NCBI GenBank assembly: GCA_030144725.1
Contig: JASKMD010000026.1
Coordinates: 8,584,100-8,648,099 of the forward strand
Direction: 5' to 3'
Length of the DNA: 64,000 nt
Source: Haematococcus lacustris
Lineage: Eukaryota > Chlorophyta > Chlorophyceae > Chlamydomonadales > Haematococcaceae
This document shows positions 43,101-55,245 of the stretch, in pieces. Below the pieces are notes generated by a model. It made no database searches. It was not told the DNA's origin and was given only the letters and a program-made list of their open reading frames with translations. The position numbers and the translations under genes were made by a program. The first letter of the stretch is position 1. Each line of letters opens with the position of its first letter.

Positions 43101-46100
43101 GGGGGCGAGGAGGGCGAGGAGGGGCTGGGGGGCGAGGAGGGCGAGGAGGGGCTGGGGGGCGAGGAGGGCGAGGAGGGGCTGGGGGGCGAGGAGGGCGAGG
43201 AGGGGCTGGGGGGCGAGGAGGGCGAGGAGGGGCTGGGGGGCGAGGAGTGCGAGGAGGGGCTGGGGGGCGAGGAGGGCGAGGAGGGGCTGGGGGGCGAGGA
43301 GGGCGAGGAGGGGCTGGGGGGCGAGGAGGGCGAGGAGGGGCTGGGGGGCGAGGAGGGCGAGGAGGGGCTGGGGGGCGAGGAGGGCGAGGAGGGGCTGGGG
43401 GGCGAGGAGGGCGAGGAGGGGCTGGGGGGCGAGGAGGGCGAGGAGGGGCTGGGGGGCGAGGAGGGCGAGGAGGGGCTGGGGGGCGAGGAGGGCGAGGAGG
43501 GGCTGGGGGGCGAGGAGGGCGAGGAGGGGCTGGGGTGCGAGGAGGGCGAGGAGGGGCTGGGGGGCGAGGAGGGCGAGGAGGGGCTGGGGGGCGAGGAGGG
43601 CGAGGAGGGGCTGGGGGGCGAGGAGGGCGAGGAGGGGCTGGGGGGCGAGGAGGGCGAGGAGGGGCTGGGGGGCGAGGAGGGCGAGGAGGGGCTGGGGGGC
43701 GAGGAGGGCGAGGAGGGGCTGGGGGGCGAGGAGGGCGAGGAGGGGCTGGGGGGCGAGGAGGGCGAGGAGGGGCTGGGGGGCGAGGAGGGCGAGGAGGGGC
43801 TGGGGGGCGAGGAGGGCGAGGAGGGGCTGGGGGGCGAGGAGGGCGAGGAGGGGCTGGGGGGCGAGGAGGGCGAGGAGGGGCTGGGGGGCGAGGAGGGCGA
43901 GGAGGGGCTGGGGGGCGAGGAGGGCGAGGAGGGGCTGGGGGGCGAGGAGGGCGAGGAGGGGCTGGGGGGCGAGGAGGGCGAGGAGGGGCTGGGGGGCGAG
44001 GAGGGCGAGGAGGGGCTGGGGGGCGAGGAGGGCGAGGAGGGGCTGGGGGGCGAGGAGGGCGGGGAGGGGCTGGGGGGCGAGGAGGGCGAGGAGGGGCTGG
44101 GGGGCGAGGAGGGCGAGGAGGGCGGGGAGGGGCTGGGGGGCGAGGAGGGGCTGGGGGGCGAGGAGGGCGAGGAGGGGCTGGGGGGCGAGGAGGGCGAGGA
44201 GGGGCTGGGGGGCGAGGAGGGCGAGGAGGGGCTGGGGGGCGAGGAGGGCGAGGAGGGGCTGGGGGGCGAGGAGGGCGGGGAGGGGCTGGGGGGCGAGGAG
44301 GGGCTGGGGGGCGAGGAGGGCGGGGAGGGGCTGGGGGGCGAGGAGGGCGAGGAGGGCGAGGAGGGGCTGGGGGGCGAGGAGGGCGAGGAGGGGCTGGGGG
44401 GCGAGGAGGGCGAGGAGGGGCTGGGGGGCGAGGAGGGCGAGGAGGGGCTGGGGGGCGAGGAGGGCGAGGAGGGGCTGGGGGGCGAGGAGGGCGAGGAGGG
44501 GCTGGGGGGCGAGGAGGGCGAGGAGGGGCTGGGGGGCGAGGAGGGCGAGGAGGGGCTGGGGGGCGAGGAGGGCGAGGAGGGGCTGGGGGGCGAGGAGGGC
44601 GAGGAGGGGCTGGGGGGCGAGGAGGGCGGGGAGGGGCTGGGGGGCGAGGAGGGCGAGGAGGGGCTGGGGGGCGAGGAGGGGCTGGGGGGCGAGGAGGGCG
44701 AGGAGGGGCTGGGGGGCGAGGAGGGCGAGGAGGGGCTGGGGTGCGAGGAGGGCGAGGAGGGGCTGGGGGGCGAGGAGGGGCTGGGGGGCGAGGAGGGCGA
44801 GGAGGGGCTGGGGGGCGAGGAGGGCGAGGAGGGGCTGGGGGGCGAGGAGGGCGGGGAGGGGCTGGGGGGCGAGGAGGGCGAGGAGGGGCTGGGGGGCGAG
44901 GAGGGCGGGGAGGGGCTGGGGGGCGAGGAGGGCGAGGAGGGGCTGGGGGGCGAGGAGGGCGAGGAGGGGCTGGGGGGCGAGGAGGGCGGGGAGGGGCTGG
45001 GGGGCGAGGAGGGCGAGGAGGGGCTGGGGGGCGAGGAGGGCGAGGAGGGGCTGGGGGGCGAGGAGGGCGGGGAGGGGCTGGGGGGCGAGGAGGGCGAGGA
45101 GGGGCTGGGGGGCGAGGAGGGGCTGGGGGGCGAGGAGGGCGAGGAGGGGCTGGGGGGCGAGGAGGGCGAGGAGGGGCTGGGGGGCGAGGAGGGCGGGGAG
45201 GGGCTGGGGGGCGAGGAGGGCGAGGAGGGGCTGGGGGGCGAGGAGGGCGAGGAGGGGCTGGGGGGCGAGGAGGGCGGGGAGGGGCTGGGGGGCGAGGAGG
45301 GCGAGGAGGGGCTGGGGGGCGAGGAGGGCGAGGAGGGGCTGGGGGGCGAGGAGGGCGGGGAGGGGCTGGGGGGCGAGGAGGGCGAGGAGGGGCTGGGGGG
45401 CGAGGAGGGCGAGGAGGGGCTGGGGGGCGAGGAGGGCGAGGAGGGGCTGGGGTGCGAGGAGGGCGAGGAGGGGCTGGGGGGCGAGGAGGGGCTGGGGGGC
45501 GAGGAGGGCGAGGAGGGGCTGGGGGGCGAGGAGGGCGAGGAGGGGCTGGGGGGCGAGGAGGGCGGGGAGGGGCTGGGGGGCGAGGAGGGCGAGGAGGGGC
45601 TGGGGGGCGAGGAGGGCGGGGAGGGGCTGGGGGGCGAGGAGGGCGAGGAGGGGCTGGGGGGCGAGGAGGGCGAGGAGGGGCTGGGGGGCGAGGAGGGCGG
45701 GGAGGGGCTGGGGGGCGAGGAGGGCGAGGAGGGGCTGGGGGGCGAGGAGGGCGAGGAGGGGCTGGGGGGCGAGGAGGGCGGGGAGGGGCTGGGGGGCGAG
45801 GAGGGCGAGGAGGGGCTGGGGGGCGAGGAGGGGCTGGGGGGCGAGGAGGGCGAGGAGGGGCTGGGGGGCGAGGAGGGCGAGGAGGGGCTGGGGTGCGAGG
45901 AGGGCGAGGAGGGGCTGGGGGGCGAGGAGGGGCTGGGGGGCGAGGAGGGCGAGGAGGGGCTGGGGGGCGAGGAGGGCGAGGAGGGGCTGGGGGGCGAGGA
46001 GGGCGGGGAGGGGCTGGGGGGCGAGGAGGGCGAGGAGGGGCTGGGGGGCGAGGAGGGCGGGGAGGGGCTGGGGGGCGAGGAGGGCGAGGAGGGGCTGGGG

Positions 46101-49100
46101 GGCGAGGAGGGCGAGGAGGGGCTGGGGGGCGAGGAGGGCGGGGAGGGGCTGGGGGGCGAGGAGGGCGAGGAGGGCGAGGAGGGGCTGGGGGGCGAGGAGG
46201 GCGAGGAGGGGCTGGGGGGCGAGGAGGGCGAGGAGGGGCTAGGGGGCGAGGAGTGCGAGGAGGGGCTGGGGGGCGAGGAGGGCGAGGAGGGGCTGGGGGG
46301 CGAGGAGGGCGAGGAGGGCGAGGAGGGGCTGGGGGGCGAGGAGGGCGAGGAGGGGCTGGGGGGCGAGGAGTGCGAGGAGGGGCTGGGGGGCGAGGAGGGC
46401 GAGGAGGGGCTGGGGGGCGAGGAGGGCGAGGAGGGGCTGGGGGGCGAGGAGGGCGAGGAGGGGCTGGGGGGCGAGGAGGGCGAGGAGGGGCTGGGGGGCG
46501 AGGAGGGCGAGGAGGGGCTGGGGGGCGAGGAGGGCGAGGAGGGGCTGGGGGGCGAGGAGGGCGAGGAGGGGCTGGGGGGCGAGGAGGGCGAGGAGGGGCT
46601 GGGGGGCGAGGAGGGCGAGGAGGGGCTGGGGGGCGAGGAGGGCGAGGAGGGGCTGGGGGGCGAGGAGGGCGAGGAGGGGCTGGGGGGCGAGGAGTGCGAG
46701 GAGGGGCTGGGGGGCGAGGAGGGCGAGGAGGGGCTGGGGGGCGAGGAGGGCGAGGAGGGGCTGGGGGGCGAGGAGGGCGAGGAGGGGCTGGGGGGCGAGG
46801 AGGGCGAGGAGGGCGAGGAGGGGCTGGGGGGCGAGGAGGGCGAGGAGGGGCTGGGGGGCGAGGAGGGCGAGGAGGGGCTGGGGGGCGAGGAGGGCGAGGA
46901 GGGGCTGGGGGGCGAGGAGGGCGAGGAGTGCGAGGAGGGGCTGGGGGGCGAGGAGGGCGAGGAGGGGCTGGGGGGCGAGGAGGGCGAGGAGGGGCTGGGG
47001 GGCGAGGAGGGCGAGGAGGGGCTGGGGGGCGAGGAGGGCGAGGAGGGGCTGGGGGGCGAGGAGGGCGAGGAGGGCGAGGAGGGGCTGGGGGGCGAGGAGG
47101 GCGAGGAGGGGCTGGGGGGCGAGGAGGGCGAGGAGGGGCTGGGGGGCGAGGAGGGCGAGGAGGGGCTGGGGGGCGAGGAGGGCGAGGAGGGGCTGGGGGG
47201 CGAGGAGTGCGAGGAGGGGCTGGGGGGCGAGGAGGGCGAGGAGGGGCTGGGGGGCGAGGAGGGCGAGGAGGGGCTGGGGGGCGAGGAGGGCGAGGAGGGG
47301 CTGGGGGGCGAGGAGGGCGAGGAGGGCGAGGAGGGGCTGGGGGGCGAGGAGGGCGAGGAGGGGCTGGGGGGCGAGGAGGGCGAGGAGGGGCTGGGGGGCG
47401 AGGAGGGCGAGGAGGGGCTGGGGGGCGAGGAGGGCGAGGAGGGGCTGGGGGGCGAGGAGGGCGAGGAGGGGCTGGGGGGCGAGGAGGGCGAGGAGGGGCT
47501 GGGGGGCGAGGAGGGCGAGGAGGGCGAGGAGGGGCTGGGGGGCGAGGAGGGCGAGGAGGGGCTGGGGGGCGAGGAGGGCGAGGAGGGGCTGGGGGGCGAG
47601 GAGGGCGAGGAGGGGCTGGGGGGCGAGGAGGGCGAGGAGGGGCTGGGGGGCGAGGAGGGCGAGGAGGGGCTGGGGGGCGAGGAGGGCGAGGAGGGGCTGG
47701 GGGGCGAGGAGGGCGAGGAGGGGCTGGGGGGCGAGGAGGGCGAGGAGGGCGAGGAGGGGCTGGGGGGCGAGGAGGGCGAGGAGGGGCTGGGGGGCGAGGA
47801 GTGCGAGGAGGGGCTGGGGGGCGAGGAGGGCGAGGAGGGGCTGGGGGGCGAGGAGGGCGAGGAGGGGCTGGGGGGCGAGGAGGGCGAGGAGGGGCTGGGG
47901 GGCGAGGAGGGCGAGGAGGGGCTGGGGGGCGAGGAGGGCGAGGAGGGCGAGGAGGGGCTGGGGGGCGAGGAGTGCGAGGAGGGGCTGGGGGGCGAGGAGT
48001 GCGAGGAGGGGCTGGGGGGCGAGGAGGGCGAGGAGGGGCTGGGGGGCGAGGAGGGCGAGGAGGGGCTGGGGGGCGAGGAGGGCGAGGAGGGGCTGGGGGG
48101 CGAGGAGGGCGAGGAGGGGCTGGGGGGCGAGGAGGGCGAGGAGGGCGAGGAGGGGCTGGGGGGCGAGGAGGGCGAGGAGGGGCTGGGGGGCGAGGAGGGC
48201 GAGGAGGGGCTGGGGGGCGAGGAGGGCGAGGAGGGGCTGGGGGGCGAGGAGGGCGAGGAGGGGCTGGGGGGCGAGGAGGGCGAGGAGGGCGAGGAGGGGC
48301 TGGGGGGCGAGGAGGGCGAGGAGGGGCTGGGGGGCGAGGAGGGCGAGGAGGGGCTGGGGGGCGAGGAGGGCGAGGAGGGGCTGGGGGGCGAGGAGTGCGA
48401 GGAGGGGCTGGGGGGCGAGGAGGGCGAGGAGGGGCTGGGGGGCGAGGAGGGCGAGGAGGGGCTGGGGGGCGAGGAGGGCGAGGAGGGGCTGGGGGGCGAG
48501 GAGGGCGAGGAGGGGCTGGGGGGCGAGGAGGGCGAGGAGGGGCTGGGGGGCGAGGAGGGCGAGGAGGGCGAGGAGGGGCTGGGGGGCGAGGAGTGCGAGG
48601 AGGGGCTGGGGGGCGAGGAGTGCGAGGAGGGGCTGGGGGGCGAGGAGGGCGAGGAGGGGCTGGGGGGCGAGGAGGGCGAGGAGGGGCTGGGGGGCGAGGA
48701 GGGCGAGGAGGGGCTGGGGGGCGAGGAGGGCGAGGAGGGGCTGGGGGGCGAGGAGGGCGAGGAGGGGCTGGGGGGCGAGGAGGGCGAGGAGGGCGAGGAG
48801 GGGCTGGGGGGCGAGGAGGGCGAGGAGGGGCTGGGGGGCGAGGAGGGCGAGGAGGGGCTGGGGGGCGAGGAGGGCGAGGAGGGGCTGGGGGGCGAGGAGG
48901 GCGAGGAGGGGCTGGGGGGCGAGGAGGGCGAGGAGGGCGAGGAGGGGCTGGGGGGCGAGGAGGGCGAGGAGGGGCTGGGGGGCGAGGAGGGCGAGGAGGG
49001 GCTGGGGGGCGAGGAGGGCGAGGAGGGGCTGGGGGGCGAGGAGTGCGAGGAGGGGCTGGGGGGCGAGGAGGGCGAGGAGGGGCTGGGGGGCGAGGAGGGC

Positions 49101-52100
49101 GAGGAGGGGCTGGGGGGCGAGGAGGGCGAGGAGGGCGAGGAGGGGCTGGGGGGCGAGGAGGGCGAGGAGGGGCTGGGGGGCGAGGAGGGCGAGGAGGGGC
49201 TGGGGGGCGAGGAGGGCGAGGAGGGGCTGGGGGGCGAGGAGTGCGAGGAGGGGCTGGGGGGCGAGGAGGGCGAGGAGGGGCTGGGGGGCGAGGAGGGCGA
49301 GGAGGGGCTGGGGGGCGAGGAGGGCGAGGAGGGGCTGGGGGGCGAGGAGGGCGAGGAGGGCGAGGAGGGGCTGGGGGGCGAGGAGGGCGAGGAGGGGCTG
49401 GGGGGCGAGGAGTGCGAGGAGGGGCTGGGGGGCGAGGAGGGCGAGGAGGGGCTGGGGGGCGAGGAGGGCGAGGAGGGGCTGGGGGGCGAGGAGGGCGAGG
49501 AGGGGCTGGGGGGCGAGGAGGGCGAGGAGGGGCTGGGGGGCGAGGAGGGCGAGGAGGGCGAGGAGGGGCTGGGGGGCGAGGAGTGCGAGGAGGGGCTGGG
49601 GGGCGAGGAGTGCGAGGAGGGGCTGGGGGGCGAGGAGGGCGAGGAGGGGCTGGGGGGCGAGGAGGGCGAGGAGGGGCTGGGGGGCGAGGAGGGCGAGGAG
49701 GGGCTGGGGGGCGAGGAGGGCGAGGAGGGGCTGGGGGGCGAGGAGGGCGAGGAGGGCGAGGAGGGGCTGGGGGGCGAGGAGGGCGAGGAGGGGCTGGGGG
49801 GCGAGGAGGGCGAGGAGGGGCTGGGGGGCGAGGAGGGCGAGGAGGGGCTGGGGGGCGAGGAGGGCGAGGAGGGCGAGGAGGGGCTGGGGGGCGAGGAGGG
49901 CGAGGAGGGGCTGGGGGGCGAGGAGGGCGAGGAGGGGCTGGGGGGCGAGGAGGGCGAGGAGGGGCTGGGGGGCGAGGAGTGCGAGGAGGGGCTGGGGGGC
50001 GAGGAGGGCGAGGAGGGGCTGGGGGGCGAGGAGGGCGAGGAGGGGCTGGGGGGCGAGGAGGGCGAGGAGGGGCTGGGGGGCGAGGAGGGCGAGGAGGGGC
50101 TGGGGGGCGAGGAGGGCGAGGAGGGGCTGGGGGGCGAGGAGGGCGAGGAGGGCGAGGAGGGGCTGGGGGGCGAGGAGTGCGAGGAGGGGCTGGGGGGCGA
50201 GGAGTGCGAGGAGGGGCTGGGGGGCGAGGAGGGCGAGGAGGGGCTGGGGGGCGAGGAGGGCGAGGAGGGGCTGGGGGGCGAGGAGGGCGAGGAGGGGCTG
50301 GGGGGCGAGGAGGGCGAGGAGGGGCTGGGGGGCGAGGAGGGCGAGGAGGGCGAGGAGGGGCTGGGGGGCGAGGAGGGCGAGGAGGGGCTGGGGGGCGAGG
50401 AGGGCGAGGAGGGGCTGGGGGGCGAGGAGGGCGAGGAGGGGCTGGGGGGCGAGGAGGGCGAGGAGGGGCTGGGGGGCGAGGAGGGCGAGGAGGGCGAGGA
50501 GGGGCTGGGGGGCGAGGAGGGCGAGGAGGGGCTGGGGGGCGAGGAGGGCGAGGAGGGGCTGGGGGGCGAGGAGTGCGAGGAGGGGCTGGGGGGCGAGGAG
50601 GGCGAGGAGGGGCTGGGGGGCGAGGAGGGCGAGGAGGGGCTGGGGGGCGAGGAGGGCGAGGAGGGGCTGGGGGGCGAGGAGGGCGAGGAGGGCGAGGAGG
50701 GGGTGGGGGGGGGGGCTGGGGGGCAAGGAGGGCGAGGAGGGGCTGGGGGGCGAGGAGGGCGAAGAGGGGCTGGGGGGCGAGGAGGGCGGGGGGAGGGCAG
50801 GGGCAGAGATACACTCAGAGACAAGGTTGGAGGGGGCAGGGGTAGAGCCAGGGGTGGCTGTCAAGGGGTGTGGGTAAGAGAGATTAGGTAGGGTAGGGGA
50901 GATGGGTAGGGTAGGGGGAGGTCCCTGACCCGGTCCCTGACCCTGCACCGGCCCCTGTTGCTGCAGCTGGGCACCCGACACTTCATTGAGCGGGACTTCA
51001 ACAGCCCCCTGGACATGGTGGACCCCGGGCGCACCCTGCCCCTGCTGGCCCGGGTCAACGCTCAGGAGCTGCTAGGCCAGCACCACAGCAGGTACACAGC
51101 AGGTGCCAGGCTCAGCCAGCCAGAGCCAGCACTGTACACCAGCACTGCGGCACCGCTGCACCCAGCAAAGGACCCGCTGCCCTCACCCCACCTTGTGCAC
51201 CCTACTGCCCCCGCCTTGCCCTGCAACCCTGGCCCAGGCCTCAGTACCTCCCTCACCCACCTCCCTGCCCCCAGCCCTCGCCTTGCCCCCAGCCCTCGCC
51301 CTGTCCCCTCCCCCTCGCCCGCCCTGCTCCCCTGCCTAGCGTAGGTTGGCCGCCAGGTTCAAGGACCCGCGGCTGCAGGCGCTGTTCTCCTTCCAGGACC
51401 TGTACGTGGGCCTCAGCCCCTACACAGCACCCGGCATCTTCAGCCTGCTGGCAGCTACCGAGGTCACGGATGGCGTGCACTACCCTATTGGTGGCTTCCA
51501 GCAGGTGGGAGGGAGGGGAGGGAAAGGAGAGGAAGGTGGGAGGGAGGTGGGGGGAAGGAGAGGAAGGTGGGGAGGAAGGGTGGACATGTGACCATGAGCT
51601 GCAAAGCGAAGGAACCGAATCAAGGGGTAGTGTGCAATCACATTGTTGGGGACCTCTTTGTTGGCATCATTCTATGTGTCCACGTGGCCTTGACTTTCCT
51701 GTACCCACCACACCTGCACCTCTTCCTTCCAAACCCCTAAATCCTTTCCTCCCCCTTCCCCCTTCCCCTCTTCCTCCCCACCCCCCACAAATTCCAGATC
51801 ACCAAGGGCCTGCGAGACATCGCCACCTCCCTGGGCGTGGTCATCCGCAACCGCTCCCGCGTGGTCCGCATCAACACCGCCGCGGACACCAGCGCCTACC
51901 AGCCTCCTGAGCTGTCCAGCAATGGGGCTGAGGGCGAGGGAGGCGGGCAGGAGGGCGAACCCGACTACCCCGTCTCACGCTCCCCCTCCCCTGGCCTGCT
52001 GGCAGGGTTAGGCCTGGGCCAGGGCGGCAGGGCAGGCCTTGGGGGGTTCCTGGGTGGGGGCACCCGCATCACAGGGGTCACTCTCAAGGGGGGCGAGGTG

Positions 52101-52441
52101 CTGGAGGCGGACCTGGTGGTGTCCAACAGGTAGGGGGCGGGGCCGGAGGGCTGAGGGGGGGTCTGCCGCTAGTCAGGGGGTTTGAGGTTTAGGGTTGGGG
52201 TTAGGGTCAAGGGGAGTTGACAAGGGTTAAAAGAGAGGGGCAGGGGCGGTAGTCAGGCAGGGCGTGGAGGGTGAGGGTAGGGGGGGCAAGTTGGGGGACA
52301 TAGTGGGCTGCCTGGGTGGGCTGTTGGGGGGTACGATGGGCAAGGGAAGCATGTGGGGAGGGTTGCAGGGGTCTCAGCAGTAGCTATAATCCAGATCATC
52401 TGCACACCTGCCTGCCTTGCCCCCGAATTGCCCGACCGACC

Positions 52442-52477
<36 letters not shown>

Positions 52478-54235
52478 GCCTTCCCACCCGCCTTCCCACC
52501 CGCCCGCCCGCCCGCCCGCCCACCCGCCCGCCCGCCCGCCCGCCTGCCTGCCTGCCTGCCTGGTTGTCTAGCTACGTCTGGTACCAGTAAGCCCCAGTGT
52601 GCCCTTGCGCCCTCACGCCCTGCAGGGACGTGCCCCTGACATACGAGCTGCTGGGTCACACCACATACGGCTACCAGCAGCAGCGCAGCCTCACCAAGAA
52701 ATCCTACAGCGCCGCAGTGATTGCCTACAACTTCTGCGTGCAAGGGGTGCTGGACAAGCTTGCGCACCACAACGTGTTCCTGTCAGGTCCGCGGAACATG
52801 GTGCAGTGGTGCTGGGAAGGAGGGTCAGTGGCAAGGTATAAGGCGGTGCTCTTTAAGCCCGTCGTCTGTGCTGTAAGTCTGCCGTTTTGACCATGAGCCC
52901 ATGTATGCGAGCTCTTGCACATACCTGTTTGAGGCCCTGCAGACATGTTGCATGCCTGCACCCGCCAACCTTGTCATCACACTGTCATGACTGTGATCAA
53001 TGGGCCTGCCCTGCTCCTGACTTGACTGGCACTGCACATGCACCGCAGAGTTCTATGAACGCAGCTGGCAGCGGGCAACTGGGCCAGACACTCTGCTGGC
53101 GTGCCCCAACTTCTACATCCACGCACCATGCCGGACCGACCCCACCGCCGCGCCGCCGGGCTGCGACTCTATCATGGTTTTGATGCCAGTCGCGAACATG
53201 CAAGAGGTAAGGTGCCTTCACCTCTGTTCTGCGCATCCTCAGGCACCAAGATGTCGACAGCCTGCTTGTCTACCCCTCAATGCCGCTTTTCGCATAGCAG
53301 TCAGGCTCGCGGGCTCGCGCATACGTTGTGCGCAGATGCTGGCGTCCCGCAGCAGTGGGCGCGACAGCAGTGTGACGATCAGCGACGAGAGTGGGCGACC
53401 AGAGTACGATTCACTGGTGGAGATCGGGCGCCTGGCCATTGCGTACACATTGAAGCAGGCCGGCGTGTGCGACGACTTTCTGTCCAAGGTCATTGACGAG
53501 TTCGTGATTGACCCGCCCGAGTGGCGGCAAAGGTGCGCGGCAAGGCGGAGCCGTGGTGGGAGGGCTTGCTCGTCACGGTGTTATTGTGGGGCACAACGCC
53601 CAATTTTTCAGCTGCGAAGGTTCTAAAACGCCCTTGGCAGTCAGTCCGCTGCATAGTGTGGTCCTCAATGTTCATGAGCGCAGGCCCCGCCACCGGTGCC
53701 TTATAGGCTCTGCTCCCTCCCCATGTTGCAGGTATGGCATTGAACACGGCGCGGCGTTCGGCATGTCGCACAGCTTGGACCAATTGGCGGCATTCAGACC
53801 AGGAGTAAAGGACAACAAGGTGCGTGGCGCAGGGACTCAGCTGCGTGTGGGCGAACAGGGCAGGGCGGGCGGGTCAACATGGCAATTAGGCGGCAAGACG
53901 GGTACGCCATTTTTTGTACCAGCAGGCCCTGCACTGCAACGCTTTGCTTAGGCCAGGCTTGTCACAGCACCGTCCTGGCTGCTTGTTTTGTTTCTCCACC
54001 CACCTACTTTGTCTACTCTTTCAACACCCTATGGCACATCACACTTCACCAGCTGCGCAGGCCCTGGCTGAGAGTGATAGTGACGGCTGAGCTGCTTTAC
54101 ATGTTTGGACAGGTGCGTGGATTGTACATGGTCGGCGCGTCGGCGCGGCCTGGCAACGGCGTGCCCTTGGTGATGATCAGCGCCGACCTGGCTGTGAAGC
54201 GCGTACTCGATGACATCGACAAGGGACAGGTTTAA
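40160..54235 (+). CDS. CrtI-type carotenoid desaturase/isomerase-like
   Basis: Model of 11 exons, 625 aa: 40160-40384, 40489-40590, 42755-42961, 50967-51091, 51345-51504, 51798-52129, 52626-52786, 53049-53206, 53336-53532, 53732-53819, 54113-54235. It belongs to the FAD-dependent phytoene desaturase/carotenoid isomerase superfamily. The dinucleotide-binding VVIGGGIGGL motif (residues 46-54) with acidic E71 is followed by GGR at 77-79 and FDTGPSLLLLP. The C-terminal FAD motif is VGASARPGNGVPLV (592-605). These, plus FSFQDLYVGLSPYTAP and DPTAAPPGCDSIMVLMPVA, resemble bacterial/fungal CrtI more than plant PDS or CRTISO. Residues 1-43 are Arg/Ser/Ala-rich, consistent with a plastid transit peptide. 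A Gly/Ser/Pro-rich linker (about 302-360) interrupts the substrate domain. Intron 3 is 8 kb of minisatellite. Whether the product desaturates, isomerises or saturates carotenoids cannot be decided here. Confidence 0.88.
40745..41260 (-). pseudogene. decayed Fanzor-like fragment, copy D
   Basis: Within intron 2 of the CrtI-like gene. The plus strand reads TGTTGCTGGGCCTTGGGCGA...CAGCAGCTTGTAGCTCAGG, alignable to the 3' coding end of copy A (22475-22530). GGCACCAGGCTGGGTCACCA (from about 41201) aligns to 22910-22950. Frames are destroyed. It is older than copies A to C. Confidence 0.45.
41170..41198. repeat. short (TTAGGG)n telomere-like tract
   Basis: GGGTTAGGGTTAGGGTTAGG then ATGGGTTAG, inside decayed copy D. 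It is too short and internal to be a chromosome end. Confidence 0.7.
42965..50790. repeat. 7.8-kb 27-bp minisatellite filling intron 3
   Basis: The unit is GAGGAGGGCGAGGAGGGGCT plus GGGGGGC (27 bp), giving roughly 280-290 copies. Common variants gain or lose 9 bp (GGCGAGGAG), and point variants are GAGTGCGAG, GGGTGCGAG and GGCGGGGAG. The plus (transcribed-sense) strand is almost pure G/A with one CT per unit. Because 27 and 9 are multiples of three, frames on both strands stay open for up to 8.2 kb (GGRGGRGGA on plus; PRPPAPPRP and LLALLAPQP types on minus). None of these is taken as a gene. The array lies between the donor of exon 3 (42961) and the acceptor at 50966. Confidence 0.97.
52436..52565. 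repeat. (GACA)n and (CCCG)n microsatellites in intron
   Basis: GACCGACCGACAGACAGACA, then CCGCCCGCCCGCCCGCC, then CTGCCTGCCTGCC, lying upstream of exon 7 of the CrtI-like gene. Confidence 0.9.
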
Positions 54236-55245
54236 GTCGGCGTGAAGCACACGGGTGGCCATGCCCGCTTAAGACATGCACGGATGCACGGATTTCTGCC
54301 TCCGCTTGGGTTTGGAGCAGGAACACACCACTCATTTTTGCGCAAGTGTTATTTCGTCAGGGTGTTGACCTGTGGGTTACCTTCCTCTTCTATGAATCAC
54401 TGCATTCATGACAGCTACAGGCCCTGACCCTGGTGGCACGTTCCTTCCCTAATGACCACCGGGCTCCTTGATTGAGCCAACAGCTGATTGCTTGAAAGGC
54501 TCAGTTTGCCAAAGAAGCTAGGCCGGCTGCTTGCGGGCCCGGCCATCAATACCCCGCCTGTACTCTGCTGCCCGATGCAACCGATGCCTGGCCCTGGGCA
54601 GCCGATCACTGACAAGCTTCAATGCCTGCTGGTACTCGTAGCCAGTGGCAGACACTGCAGGTGCACATCTCCAGGGGACTGGTGCACACTCTCCCCCCAT
54701 CCGCCGGAATGGATTGTTCGACGTTATGAGAAATGGGCGAATGGCAGAAGAATGGCCGCCTGACAAGCACATATGGTGAGGGAGCAGCATTTGGTACCAT
54801 TTGTTTTTTGTAGACCACCCAAGGCCCAGGAGGAGCAGCAGCAGCAATTCACATCCCTCTTCCAGTTGTTCGCAGCTCACATCAGATAGGTGGCTTACAC
54901 CGCTCAAGCCGTCAGCCCTTACGCTGCTTGGCCGCCCTCCCCCTCTAGGGGTTCGGGACTTTCTGTACCGCACTTCAAAGCAAGGTGCACAAACAAAGGT
55001 GCACATGGGCTCAACATCAGAGCATGCTCACATCAGAGCATGCTCACATCAGAGGGCTCAACATCAGAGCAGCTCACATCAGAGCATGCCAGTCATGCTG
55101 ATGCTAGACAGGACCTGGCAACCATGTAGGTGACAATGCACGCACGCATGGAGTCTGCAAAGTTTGCCAGCATTACGTTGTGCGCCCAAATGATCTTGAG
55201 ACATGCCTTCCACAGCACGCGAACCAGACTGCGGACATCGCGCAA
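54236..55245. other. intergenic; dispersed-repeat fragment
   Basis: The minus strand at about 54580-54525 reads HRAAEYRRGIDGRARKQ. A homologous stretch occurs on plus at 61155-61208 (HRAAESRRGIDVGARKH), so this is part of a dispersed element of unknown type. At 55015-55087 the string ACATCAGAGCATGCTC repeats with a period of about 17 bp. No gene supported. Confidence 0.4.

Noticed and set aside
42965..50790. CRISPR-like array
   Set aside because: Units are contiguous with no unique spacers, and the setting is a eukaryotic intron.
42560..50845. 2761-aa plus-strand ORF, Gly/Arg/Ala repeat protein
   Set aside because: It is exon 3 plus read-through of the 27-bp intronic minisatellite. Flanking exons join perfectly across it and no conserved domain lies in the repeat part.
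42641..50981. Very long minus-strand ORFs (2727, 2630 and 1580 aa; Ser/Pro, Pro/Arg and Leu/Ala repeats)
   Set aside because: Antisense shadows of a repeat whose unit length is divisible by three. No family features.
40160..54235. Plant-type CRTISO or PDS assignment
   Set aside because: The C-terminal VGASARPGNGVPLV motif and the internal DPTAAPPGCDSIMVL block fit CrtI-type enzymes better. Specific activity is left open.
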